A stretch of DNA of 64,000 bases from Mycolicibacterium diernhoferi (GTDB taxonomy: Bacteria; Actinomycetota; Actinomycetes; Mycobacteriales; Mycobacteriaceae): positions 372,001 through 436,000 of the forward strand of contig NZ_CP080332.1 of NCBI RefSeq assembly GCF_019456655.1, read 5' to 3'. This document shows, in pieces, positions 1 through 7,859 of this stretch; position 1 is the first letter of the stretch, and every line of letters starts with the position of its first letter. Under the pieces are notes generated by a model that was not told the origin of the DNA, searched no databases, and worked only from the letters and a program-made list of their open reading frames with translations. The translations under genes were made by a program, and so were the position numbers.

Positions 1-457
1 AATGTTCCAGGACGTCGACACCGTCCCCGCGGACCAGCCGGATGTTCGGGATGCCGTCGCGGTCGATCACACCGAGCAACTGGCCGAGCCCCTTCTTGTA
101 GACCTCGACGGCGATCACGTCGAGATCGGGCTCGGACTGCGCCATCGCCGAGGTGGAGACCCCGGTGCCGCAGCCGATCTCCAGGATCAGCGGGGCCTGC
201 CGGCCGAACCACCGCTCAGGGTCCAGCACGACCGGATGGCCCTCGGCGTTGCGGGCCTCGGTGCCGATCTGCGGCCACAGCCGCTCCCAGGTCTGCTGTT
301 GACCACCGGACAAGGTGGAGCGCCGCGACCGGAAGCTGGTGATCCTCCGCGCATGGTGGGTCGGCGGGGTCTCCGCACCGGTTGCTGCGCCCTGTTCCGG
401 GGTGCCGGCCTCCCCGGCTTCCTCGCGCTGGGCATACATCGGTCCATCGTCGCTCAT
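1..457 (-). CDS. trmB: tRNA (guanine-N7-)-methyltransferase, 3' part cut by window edge
   Basis: The first 152 codons are present on the minus strand; the rest lies left of the window. After a variable acidic, proline-rich N-terminus the protein has WFGRQAPLILEIGCGTG, the SAM-binding motif I with the TrmB-type context, followed by VSTSAMA and DVIAVEVYKKGLGQLL, where the acidic residue after motif I binds the SAM ribose. TrmB makes m7G46 in the variable loop of tRNAs. The ATG at 457 (MSDDGPMYAQ) is chosen; an in-frame ATG at 439 is the alternative. It is divergent from the GTPase-like pair, matching Rv0208c next to Rv0209 in M. tuberculosis. Confidence 0.85.
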   Translation of the reverse strand, partial: MSDDGPMYAQREEAGEAGTPEQGAATGAETPPTHHARRITSFRSRRSTLSGGQQQTWERLWPQIGTEARNAEGHPVVLDPERWFGRQAPLILEIGCGTGVSTSAMAQSEPDLDVIAVEVYKKGLGQLLGVIDRDGIPNIRLVRGDGVDVLEH

Positions 458-612
458 CCAGTCAGATGTACCCGCATCGCGGCCCAGATTGATACCCAAC
501 AGTTGTCTTGGCGGCCTTATGTCCCAAAACACTGTTCGTCGGGGTGTCCGGGCGGTGTCACGATTTGATGTGAGCAGTGGTGACAGTGCAACGGGTGTGA
601 GGGGGCTCCGAG

Positions 613-1566
613 ATGAGTGTGGACGACTTCCTCACCGAATTGTCCGGGTACGCCGAGAGTGCTCGGCAACCCGCGCTGAGCCCGATCATCGAGGGTCTGC
701 GTCGCCCGATCGCCGTCCGCATCGTGGGCCGCCCCGGGGTGGGCGGCCGCACCGTGGCGGCCGCGCTGCGGGCGGCGGGTGTCCCGGTGGTGGTCACCCG
801 GCCGGACGTGGATGTGCTCGTCATCGCCGAAACCGCGAAACCCGAGGACTGCCGAACGGTCGCCGAGACGACCCGGCCGCTGCTCACCGTCCTGAACAAG
901 GCCGACCTGCTCGGCGCCGCGGCGGCCGACCGGGCCGCCCGGGTGCGCCGGCTGACCGGGGCGCCGACGGTCCCGATGTCGGCGCTGCACGCCGTCGCCG
1001 ACCTGGATGCGGCGCAGACCGCGTCGCTGCGGGTGCTGGCCGCCGACCCCGCGGACCTGAGCAGTGTCGAGGCGTTCTGCGCGGGCCCGCACGTGCTGGG
1101 CGCCGGCACCCGGGCCGGGCTGCTGGCCGCGCTGGACCTGTCCGGGATCGCGGAGCTGACCTCGGCGATCCTGTCGGGCGAGGACGAGCCGGCCTTGACC
1201 ACCCGGCTGCGCCGGTGCAGCAACGTCGAGGAGGTGTGCAGCGGCCTGCGTGCGGTGTCGGCGGCCCTGCGATACCGGCGGCTGCGGCACGCGCTGTCCG
1301 GCGTGCGGGCGTTGGCCGCCCGGACCGGGGATCAACGGCTGGCCGCCGTGGCGACCGGAGACACCGCGGTGCTCGCCGCGATGGCCGCGGCGACCGAGGT
1401 GCTGGAGGCGGACGGTCTGGATGTGCGTTCGGGGGAGCCGCTGCAACGCGCCGTGCGGTGGCAGCGCTACAGCCGGGGGCCGGTCAACGCCCTGCATCGC
1501 CGGTGCGGGGCCGATGTTTCGCGGGGCGCGCTGCGATCGATGTCCCCCGGCCGGGACCGGGGGTGA
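613..1566 (+). CDS. GTPase-like protein with degenerate P-loop (Rv0209-like)
   Basis: A 317-residue cytoplasmic protein of unknown function. The N-terminal third looks like a GTPase domain: IVGRPGVGGRT (about residues 37-47) aligns with the Era-type GRPNVGKST loop but lacks the invariant lysine, and LTVLNKADLLG (about 93-103) is a clear NKxD guanine-specificity motif. The rest is helical and alanine/arginine-rich without a recognised domain. It starts at an ATG after a GAGGGGG run. Its TGA overlaps the GTG of the next gene in GTGA, so the two are translationally coupled. The pair corresponds by position to Rv0209/Rv0210 and may act together as a dynamin-like or septin-like pair, which is inference. 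Confidence 0.8.
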   Translation: MSVDDFLTELSGYAESARQPALSPIIEGLRRPIAVRIVGRPGVGGRTVAAALRAAGVPVVVTRPDVDVLVIAETAKPEDCRTVAETTRPLLTVLNKADLLGAAAADRAARVRRLTGAPTVPMSALHAVADLDAAQTASLRVLAADPADLSSVEAFCAGPHVLGAGTRAGLLAALDLSGIAELTSAILSGEDEPALTTRLRRCSNVEEVCSGLRAVSAALRYRRLRHALSGVRALAARTGDQRLAAVATGDTAVLAAMAAATEVLEADGLDVRSGEPLQRAVRWQRYSRGPVNALHRRCGADVSRGALRSMSPGRDRG

Positions 1567-3050
1567 CCTCCGGCGCGGGGCGGCCGATCCTCGAGACCAC
1601 CGACCCCGCGGCGCTGGACGCGCAACTGTCCTCGCTGGCGGCTGGTCTGGGGCCGCCGCCCGCGGAGCCGGGGGAGGTGGTGCTGGTCGTCGGGCCCTGG
1701 CTGGCCGGGGTGTCCACCCTGACCGCGGCGCTGCGCGAACGGATGCCGGAACGACGGTTCCTGGAGGCCGCCGGACTCGCCCCCGGGATCGCGCCGGTGG
1801 CGGTGATCTTCGCGGTGTCGGCGGTGGCCCCGCTCGCCGAGTCGGACTGCACCCTGCTCGACGATGCCGCACGGTGCACCGACCTGGTGATCGGCGTGCT
1901 CACCAAGATCGACGTGCACCGCGACTGGCGCGCGGTGCTGGCCGCCGACGCCGAGCTTGTCGGGTCACGCACCGCACGGTTGCGGGACATGCCATGGGTG
2001 GGGGTGGCCGCCGGTCCGGCCGGAGCCGCGGCACAGCTGGGCAATCTGGTGGCGGTGCTGCGGCAGGGGCTCGACGGGGACACGCTGAGGTATCGAAATC
2101 GGTTGCGGGCGTGGGAATCCCATCTCGTCGAGCAGGTCGGCGCGGCTGCCGCGGCGGCCGTCGACCACACGTCGGTGGCGTTACACCGCCGACGTGACGA
2201 CCTGCTCGGTGCGGCGCGGCTGTCGCGTGCCGAGCGCGGCATCGCACTGCGCAGCCGAATCCAGCAGGCCCGGGTGCAGCTGGGCTACTTCGCCCGCAAC
2301 CGCTGCTCCTCGGTGCGCACCGAACTGGCCGAGGACGTCGCCGAATGGGGTGGCCTGTTGCCGTGGGACCGCGGCCGGCTGCGGGCCGAGGCCTTCCGGT
2401 CCTCCGTGTACGGCCGGGCCGCCGAGGTCGTCGAGGAGGTCGACACCGGCATCAGCGAGCACCTCCGCGACATCGCCACCGAGTTGGGGCTGGTCGCAGC
2501 GGCGGTGCCGCCGCCGGCGTCGCTACCCGATCTGGGCGCCCCGGGGTCGACCGCGCGGCGGCTGGAGACCCAGCTGATGATGCTGCTGGGCGCGGGCTTC
2601 GGGCTCGGGGTCGCGCTGGCCGCCGGCCGGTTGCTGGCGGGACTGGCGCCGGGGTCGGCGGCGGTCGGGGCGATCGGCGGTGCGCTGCTGGGGGTGTTGC
2701 TCACCGTGTGGGTGGTGGGGATCCGGGACCTGCTGCAGGACCGGGCGCTGCTCGATCGATGGGTCGGCGGCGCCGCCGCCACGCTGCGCGAACACACCGA
2801 GGCGCTGGTCGCGACCCGGGTGCTGGCCGCCGAGCTGGACCTCACCGGCCAGGTCGCCGTGGCCGATGAGCGGCTGGCCGGGCGGACGGCGCATCAGGTG
2901 GACGCGATCGACGCGGAACTGCGGGACCGCGCGTTCGCGGCGGCGCGGGCACACAAATCCGCGGAGAACCGACTGGCGGCGCTGCGGGCGGCGTTGAACG
3001 CCGTCCGCGCCGCATTTAATAATCAGACGAATCCAGTTACCAATCAGTAG
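1563..3050 (+). CDS. membrane-anchored dynamin-like GTPase family protein (Rv0210-like)
   Basis: A 495-residue protein starting at GTG 1563 inside the GTGA overlap with the preceding gene. VVGPWLAGVSTL (about residues 40-51) sits where a Walker A loop is expected but has valine instead of the essential lysine. VIGVLTKIDVHRDW (about 109-122) is a TKxD guanine-specificity motif. A long arginine- and alanine-rich helical middle follows. Near residues 335-385 two hydrophobic segments, LMMLLGAGFGLGVALAAG and AVGAIGGALLGVLLTVWVVG, form a helical hairpin as in bacterial dynamin-like proteins, and a helical C-terminus follows. The length fits Rv0210 (about 492 residues). A role in membrane remodelling is inferred from this layout only. 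Confidence 0.8.
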   Translation: MTSGAGRPILETTDPAALDAQLSSLAAGLGPPPAEPGEVVLVVGPWLAGVSTLTAALRERMPERRFLEAAGLAPGIAPVAVIFAVSAVAPLAESDCTLLDDAARCTDLVIGVLTKIDVHRDWRAVLAADAELVGSRTARLRDMPWVGVAAGPAGAAAQLGNLVAVLRQGLDGDTLRYRNRLRAWESHLVEQVGAAAAAAVDHTSVALHRRRDDLLGAARLSRAERGIALRSRIQQARVQLGYFARNRCSSVRTELAEDVAEWGGLLPWDRGRLRAEAFRSSVYGRAAEVVEEVDTGISEHLRDIATELGLVAAAVPPPASLPDLGAPGSTARRLETQLMMLLGAGFGLGVALAAGRLLAGLAPGSAAVGAIGGALLGVLLTVWVVGIRDLLQDRALLDRWVGGAAATLREHTEALVATRVLAAELDLTGQVAVADERLAGRTAHQVDAIDAELRDRAFAAARAHKSAENRLAALRAALNAVRAAFNNQTNPVTNQ

Positions 3051-3203
3051 GCTTTTTCTGAACGGCTTTCTGAATCGTTCCTGTGAGTGATCGGACATTA
3101 TCCCGATTCCCCAACCCAATGTGACCCGCGTTAACCTCTTATTAGGGACGATCGTGACCAGCCGGTTATCGGCGCGCTCACGGAAACTACGCAGGAGACT
3201 TTG

Positions 3204-5033
3204 ATGACCTCAGCGACCATTCCCGGTCTGGAAACCGCACCGACGACGCATCAGGGGCTGCTTGCCTGGGTCCGCGAGGTCGCGGAGCTGACACAGCCCG
3301 ACCGGGTCGCGTGGGCCGATGGTTCCGAGGAGGAGTACGAGCGCCTCGCCGCGCAACTGGTCGAGGCCGGTACGTTCCAGAAACTGAATGACGAGAAGCA
3401 GCCGAACTCCTATTTGGCGCTGTCCGATCCGTCCGACGTGGCGCGCGTCGAGTCCCGGACCTACATCTGCTCCGAGCGTGAGGTCGACGCCGGCCCCACC
3501 AACAACTGGATGGACCCCGCCGAGATGCGCGGGATCATGACCGACCTGTACCGCGGCAGCATGCGCGGCCGCACCCTGTGGGTGGTGCCGTTCTGCATGG
3601 GCCCGCTGGACGCCGAGGACCCGAAACTGGGCGTCGAGCTCACCGACTCGGAGTACGTCGTCGTCTCCATGCGCACCATGACCCGGATGGGCCAGGCCGC
3701 GCTGGACAAGATCGGCGAGGACGGCTTCTTCGTCAAGGCGCTGCACTCGATCGGTGCGCCGCTGGAGCCCGGACAAAAAGATGTGCCGTGGCCGTGCAAC
3801 GACACCAAGTACATCACCCACTTCCCGGAGACCCGCGAAATCTGGAGCTACGGCTCGGGTTACGGCGGCAACGCGCTGCTGGGCAAGAAGTGCTACTCGC
3901 TGCGCATCGCCTCGGCCATGGCCCACGACGAGGGCTGGCTCGCCGAGCACATGCTGATCGTCAAGCTGATCTCCCCGGAGAACAAGGCCTACTTCATCGC
4001 CGCGGCCTTCCCGTCGGCCTGCGGTAAGACCAACCTCGCCATGCTGCAGCCCACCATCCCCGGCTGGCGCGCCGAGACCGTCGGCGACGACATCGCCTGG
4101 ATGCGGTTCGGCAAGGACGGCCAGCTCTACGCGGTGAACCCGGAGTTCGGTTTCTTCGGCGTCGCGCCGGGCACCAACTGGGATTCCAACCCCAACGCCA
4201 TGAAGACCATCGCCGGTGGCAACACCGTGTTCACCAACGTCGCCAAGACCGACGACGGCGACGTGTGGTGGGAAGGCCTGGAGGGCGAGCCCGACCACCT
4301 GATCGACTGGAAGGGTCAGGACTGGGTCCTGCGCGAGACGGAAACCAAGGCCGCGCACCCGAACTCGCGTTACTGCACCCCGATCTCGCAGTGCCCGACG
4401 CTGGCGCCGGAATGGGACGACCCGCAGGGTGTGCCGATCTCGGCGATCCTGTTCGGCGGCCGCCGCAAGACCACCGTCCCGCTGATCACCGAGGCTCGCG
4501 ACTGGCAGCACGGCGTGTTCATCGGCGCCACCCTGGGCTCCGAGCAGACCGCCGCCGCCGAAGGCAAGGTCGGCACCGTGCGCCGCGACCCGATGGCCAT
4601 GCTGCCGTTCCTCGGCTACAACGTCGGTGACTACTTCCAGCACTGGATCAACATCGGCAAGCAGGCCGACGAGTCCAAGCTGCCGAAGGTGTTCTTCGTC
4701 AACTGGTTCCGCCGCGGCGACGACGGCCGGTTCCTGTGGCCCGGATTCGGCGAGAACAGCCGCGTGCTGAAGTGGGCCATCGAGCGCATCGAGCACAAGG
4801 CCGACGGCCGCAGCACCCCGATCGGCATCGTCCCGACCGCCGCCGATCTGGACCTGCAGGGCCTGAACGTGGACCCGGCCGACGTCGACGAGGCGCTGGC
4901 CGTGAACGCCGATGAGTGGCGTGCCGAGCTCCCGCTGATCGAGGAGTGGTTCGAGTTCGTCGGCGAGAAGCTGCCGACCGGCATCAAGGACGAGTTCGAC
5001 GCCCTCAAGACGCGCCTGGCCGAAGAGGCCTGA
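3204..5033 (+). CDS. pckA: phosphoenolpyruvate carboxykinase (GTP)
   Basis: A 609-residue GTP-dependent PEPCK that converts oxaloacetate plus GTP to phosphoenolpyruvate, the gateway of gluconeogenesis from fatty acids and cholesterol. The kinase-1a loop FPSACGKTN (about residues 269-277), with the family's reactive cysteine, and the kinase-2 motif GDDIAWMRF are intact, and the length is full for the family. ATG 3204 follows AGGAGA (3193-3198); the TTG three bases earlier lacks proper spacing. The 150 bp upstream (3051-3203) is relatively AT-rich and should hold its promoter, but no confident -10/-35 pair was picked. The gene ends just before a long perfect hairpin. Position and product match Rv0211. 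Confidence 0.98.
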   Translation: MTSATIPGLETAPTTHQGLLAWVREVAELTQPDRVAWADGSEEEYERLAAQLVEAGTFQKLNDEKQPNSYLALSDPSDVARVESRTYICSEREVDAGPTNNWMDPAEMRGIMTDLYRGSMRGRTLWVVPFCMGPLDAEDPKLGVELTDSEYVVVSMRTMTRMGQAALDKIGEDGFFVKALHSIGAPLEPGQKDVPWPCNDTKYITHFPETREIWSYGSGYGGNALLGKKCYSLRIASAMAHDEGWLAEHMLIVKLISPENKAYFIAAAFPSACGKTNLAMLQPTIPGWRAETVGDDIAWMRFGKDGQLYAVNPEFGFFGVAPGTNWDSNPNAMKTIAGGNTVFTNVAKTDDGDVWWEGLEGEPDHLIDWKGQDWVLRETETKAAHPNSRYCTPISQCPTLAPEWDDPQGVPISAILFGGRRKTTVPLITEARDWQHGVFIGATLGSEQTAAAEGKVGTVRRDPMAMLPFLGYNVGDYFQHWINIGKQADESKLPKVFFVNWFRRGDDGRFLWPGFGENSRVLKWAIERIEHKADGRSTPIGIVPTAADLDLQGLNVDPADVDEALAVNADEWRAELPLIEEWFEFVGEKLPTGIKDEFDALKTRLAEEA

Positions 5034-5045
5034 CCCTCGCGACAG

Positions 5046-5089
5046 ACACCGATGGCCCCGAAATCCCCGGATTTCGGGGCCATCGGTGT
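5046..5089 (+). terminator. strong hairpin terminator after pckA
   Basis: A perfect 21 bp inverted repeat (arms 5046-5066 and 5069-5089, starting ACACCGATGGCCCCG) with only two bases between the arms lies 12 bp after the pckA stop. There is no real U-tract, as is common for mycobacterial terminators. Confidence 0.8.
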
Positions 5090-5183
5090 TCTCCCGCCAA
5101 CGGGCGGTACCCCGGCTCGGCAACCAAACCGGTGGAGCCTTCGCTCCGAATAACCGGTAAACGGCCGACGGGAGTTGCTGGCA

Positions 5184-6134
5184 ATGTTTCCTACCGTGCT
5201 CGACGAGGTGCTGGACCGCACGATCGTCGGCGGATACACCCGACTGGGTTCTGCGGTGCGCCGGCGATTCTGGTCGCCACCTGCCCCCGATGCCCTGACC
5301 GGGTCCACCATCCTGGTGACCGGCGCCAACTCGGGAATCGGTAAGGCCATCGCCGCCGGTGTCGCGGGCCTGGGCGCCACCGTGTTGATGGCGGTGCGGG
5401 ACCGGGCCCGCGGGGAAGCGGCGCGGGCGGACATCCTCGACGCGGTGCCGGGTGCATGTGTGCAGATCGAACGCTCCGACGTGTCGGATCTGGCCGACGT
5501 GCGCGCGTTCGCCGCCGACCTGTTGCCCCGGGTGCCCGCGTTGGACGCGGTCATCCACAACGCCGGGGTCATGCCGCCGCAGCGCACCACAACCGAAGAG
5601 GGACACGAACTTTCGCTGGCCACCCACGTGCTGGGGCCGGTGCTGCTGACCGAACTGCTGCTGCCGGCGCTGGATGCGGCAACAGATCCCCGGGTGGTGC
5701 TGATGTCCTCGGGCGGCATGTACACCCAGGGGTTGCCCGTCGGCGACATCGAGTACCGGACCGGGGAGTACCGCGGCGCGATCGCCTACGCCCGCAGTAA
5801 ACGGATCCAGGTCGCGCTGACACCGCTGCTGGCGCACCGTTGGGCCGTGCAGTCGGTGACGGTCGCCGCGATGCACCCGGGATGGGCCGATACGCCCGGA
5901 GTCGCGACCTCGCTGCCGGGGTTCCGGCGACTGACCGGACCGCTGCTGCGCACCGCAGCGGACGCCGCCGACACCGCCGTGTGGCTGACGGCGGTCTCGC
6001 CGACGCCGCCGTCGGGCAGGTTCTGGCATGACCGGGCCGTCCGGCCGGTGCACTACCTGCCGAGCACCCGATACAGCGAGGCCGAACTGCAGACGGTGTG
6101 GCAGTACTGCCTGGCCGCCGTCGGGTTGGTGTGA
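5184..6134 (+). CDS. short-chain dehydrogenase/reductase
   Basis: A 316-residue classical SDR oxidoreductase. The cofactor motif TGANSGIG is at about residues 49-56 after a roughly 45-residue N-terminal extension. NAGV and the active-site serine in VLMSSGGMYTQG follow, and the catalytic YARSK is the YxxxK signature. The extension and the MYTQG context resemble vertebrate DHRS12-like and mycobacterial SDRs acting on lipophilic substrates; the substrate is not deducible. ATG 5184 is chosen because GGGAG lies nine bases upstream; the TTG at 5175 abuts that sequence. The gene converges on the SRPBCC gene with only two bases between stops. The preceding hairpin isolates it from pckA. Confidence 0.88.
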   Translation: MFPTVLDEVLDRTIVGGYTRLGSAVRRRFWSPPAPDALTGSTILVTGANSGIGKAIAAGVAGLGATVLMAVRDRARGEAARADILDAVPGACVQIERSDVSDLADVRAFAADLLPRVPALDAVIHNAGVMPPQRTTTEEGHELSLATHVLGPVLLTELLLPALDAATDPRVVLMSSGGMYTQGLPVGDIEYRTGEYRGAIAYARSKRIQVALTPLLAHRWAVQSVTVAAMHPGWADTPGVATSLPGFRRLTGPLLRTAADAADTAVWLTAVSPTPPSGRFWHDRAVRPVHYLPSTRYSEAELQTVWQYCLAAVGLV

Positions 6135-6136
6135 AC

Positions 6137-6568
6137 TCAGATCTTCGCGAGTTCGCGCTGCAGGCCTTCCACACCCTTGTCCATCAGACTGTTGACCGGG
6201 ATGCGCAGCAGCGGTTCGCCCAGTCGCAGCCAGCCCTGGAACGCGAATTCGATGCGGTAGGTGACCAGCGAGCCGCCCTCGTGCGGGCGGACGGTGATGG
6301 TGTCATGCGCGACAAGCGAATCATTCTCTCCGCGAAGCTGAATGGATCGCCCGGGCGTCACCCCGATCACCTCGTACTCGAGGTCGCTGGTGCGTCCGGC
6401 GAAGCGTGAGGTGTTCGCGTAACGGGTGCCGACACCGCCGTCCCCGGTGATGCGCGTGGTGCGTACCGTGCCGGGTTCCCACTGCTCGGTGGTGGTGAAG
6501 TCGGCGAGATAGGCGAACACGTCCGCCGGTGTCGCCGGCGTGACGACCTCGCGCTCCATCTCGATCAT
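6137..6568 (-). CDS. SRPBCC (START-like) family protein
   Basis: A 143-residue single-domain SRPBCC protein, the fold that binds hydrophobic ligands in a helix-grip cavity. The typical opening EREVVTPATPADVFAYLADF, the DFTTTEQWEPG motif and the strand-rich middle ending in a C-terminal helix are seen; a DVFAYLADF-type start is common in mycobacterial SRPBCC proteins. No catalytic residues can be assigned. The start ATG 6568 has GGAGGAGAG just upstream and overlaps the stop of the small upstream gene (ATGA-type junction), so the two are probably co-translated. The ligand is unknown. Confidence 0.85.
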   Translation of the reverse strand: MIEMEREVVTPATPADVFAYLADFTTTEQWEPGTVRTTRITGDGGVGTRYANTSRFAGRTSDLEYEVIGVTPGRSIQLRGENDSLVAHDTITVRPHEGGSLVTYRIEFAFQGWLRLGEPLLRIPVNSLMDKGVEGLQRELAKI

Positions 6569-6735
6569 CTGCTCTCCTCCTTGATGAGCTGACGGGTCTC
6601 GTCTCCGGGACCGTCGAAGGCCTTGGCCCGTTGTTCGCCCGCTTCGCTGCCGGAGAACAGACCGGGTTCGTCGGCCCCGAGTTCGAGCTCCTCAGGCATA
6701 AGTGCTTCCGGGTCGGGGTCGGATGGGTGCGTCAT
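6565..6735 (-). CDS. small acidic protein upstream of SRPBCC gene
   Basis: A 56-codon ORF beginning MTHPSDPDPEALMPEELELG and ending TRQLIKEESR. It is acidic and without hydrophobic segments, so probably soluble and largely unstructured. Its TGA overlaps the ATG of the SRPBCC gene, and its last codons contain that gene's Shine-Dalgarno, which is the arrangement of a coupled upstream gene. It begins directly after the hairpin that ends the dioxygenase gene, so it would need its own start of transcription in a very small space; no good ribosome site is visible. I do not recognise a family. It could alternatively be an untranslated leader. Confidence 0.5.
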   Translation of the reverse strand: MTHPSDPDPEALMPEELELGADEPGLFSGSEAGEQRAKAFDGPGDETRQLIKEESR

Positions 6736-6736
6736 G

Positions 6737-6763
6737 GCACGCCGGGATGGCTACCCGGCGTGC
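6737..6763 (-). terminator. hairpin after the dioxygenase gene
   Basis: A perfect 10 bp stem (GCACGCCGGG at 6737-6746 with CCCGGCGTGC at 6754-6763) and a 7-base loop, 50 bp downstream of the dioxygenase stop on the minus strand. Confidence 0.6.
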
Positions 6764-6813
6764 CCGCGCATCAATCCCGTCCCGCGGAAAAGTTCGTCAC
6801 AACCCCGGGTGCG

Positions 6814-7575
6814 CTACCGCCCGGGCAGCGCCCTGACCGCCTTGGCGAACCGCAGAAACCGGCTGCCGGCGTGCACGTCCTTGTAATGCAGGACGACGGT
6901 CACCCGTCGCGTCCCGGGCGCGCACGGCAGGGTGGCGTGATAGGAGCGGTAACCCCAGAACAGGTAGGCGTTCCCCGGCGTCATCGCCACGACCTCGGTG
7001 TCCACGCCCCAGCGCGCCCGCCGCTGGAACCGGCGCCGGTAGCCATCGCTCTGCCGGATGAACTTCTCCAGCACGTTGGTCAGCACCCACCTGCGGTAAG
7101 GGCGGTGATTCGGGAAGAGCACCAGTTCGCCGGACCGGCCGGGAGCGGCGTCGGGCACGTCGACCGGAAGGACGACGGTCAGCACGCTGGCGTCGTAGTG
7201 CAGCCACAGGGGACGCCGGTGGGGGGCTGGGCCGCTGACGGCCCGCAGCGCGCAGTCGAACTGCCGGTCGGCCGGATCGGCGTCCGGGCAGGCCAACCGG
7301 GCGATCGATTCGGCCAGTTCCCCGAGCGCGGGGTCGGATGTGAGTTCGCGGATGAATCCCAGCTGTGCGGCGCCGGCGCCTTCGATCATGATGTCGTGCC
7401 GGTCGGCCGGCAGAGTGGCGGCGTAACTGCGCACCCGGTCGATCCACCCCTCGTCCACCGCATCGGGTAGGCACGCACATCCGGCGACGTCGATCTCGGC
7501 GACAAGATCGGGCACCGATCCGGCGAACCCGGTGGAGGGGCGGGCGCTGATGCGGGGTGCGGCGTCGATGTCCAT
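6814..7575 (-). CDS. phytanoyl-CoA dioxygenase-like Fe(II)/2-oxoglutarate oxygenase
   Basis: A 253-residue protein with the facial-triad layout of PhyH-type oxygenases: LHYDASVL carries HxD (about residues 143-145) and the distal histidine is in SYHATLP, followed by the 2-oxoglutarate-binding arginine in GTRRVTVVLHY. These enzymes hydroxylate small molecules or acyl chains using iron, oxygen and 2-oxoglutarate. ATG 7575 is chosen because AGGA lies six bases upstream; the ATG at 7581 directly abuts that sequence. The gene is divergent from fadD4 across a 284 bp spacer and ends before its own hairpin. The substrate is unknown, and a non-catalytic member cannot be excluded. Confidence 0.75.
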   Translation of the reverse strand: MDIDAAPRISARPSTGFAGSVPDLVAEIDVAGCACLPDAVDEGWIDRVRSYAATLPADRHDIMIEGAGAAQLGFIRELTSDPALGELAESIARLACPDADPADRQFDCALRAVSGPAPHRRPLWLHYDASVLTVVLPVDVPDAAPGRSGELVLFPNHRPYRRWVLTNVLEKFIRQSDGYRRRFQRRARWGVDTEVVAMTPGNAYLFWGYRSYHATLPCAPGTRRVTVVLHYKDVHAGSRFLRFAKAVRALPGR

Positions 7576-7791
7576 GCACATTCCTGGTCGAAGAGTCGTC
7601 CGTCGGTTGAGGCAAGTTAACACCATGATTAGCCAAGATCGCTACAGCAATGTCCATAACCCTGGTAGATACGACGTTGAACTGTACAAAACATGCGCTA
7701 CATCAATTGGTGGCGACGACTATGCCCATAGCCAGCGACGGGCGCTGCGGTGAAATGTTCAACCGGGCGCGAGGTCCGTCCGGGCAAACAG

Positions 7792-7805
7792 TTGACGGAT
7801 GTCAA
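7792..7805. promoter_or_regulatory. inverted repeat in the dioxygenase/fadD4 spacer
   Basis: TTGAC-GGAT-GTCAA is a perfect 5-4-5 inverted repeat 55 bp before the fadD4 start, in a spacer (7576-7859) that is more AT-rich than its surroundings and otherwise holds no convincing gene. It may be an operator, or TTGACG may be a -35 box. No regulator is identified. Confidence 0.35.
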
Positions 7806-7859
7806 GTTTTTCGCGGCTTGGCTGCCGGGACAGCGGTGCGGCATCGTAAAGTCGCATTC

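Noticed and set aside
3201..3203. TTG as the pckA start
   Set aside because: The AGGAGA site is correctly spaced for ATG 3204 and too close for the TTG.
3210..6053. 947-codon open frame on the minus strand across pckA and the SDR
   Set aside because: It is the antisense frame of two clear genes, rich in His/Arg/Gly, with no recognisable domain; long shadow frames are common at this GC content.
7582..7859. Short plus-strand frame in the fadD4 upstream spacer (7532-7753)
   Set aside because: Its product has no family resemblance and codon use differs from neighbours; the region is better read as promoter DNA.
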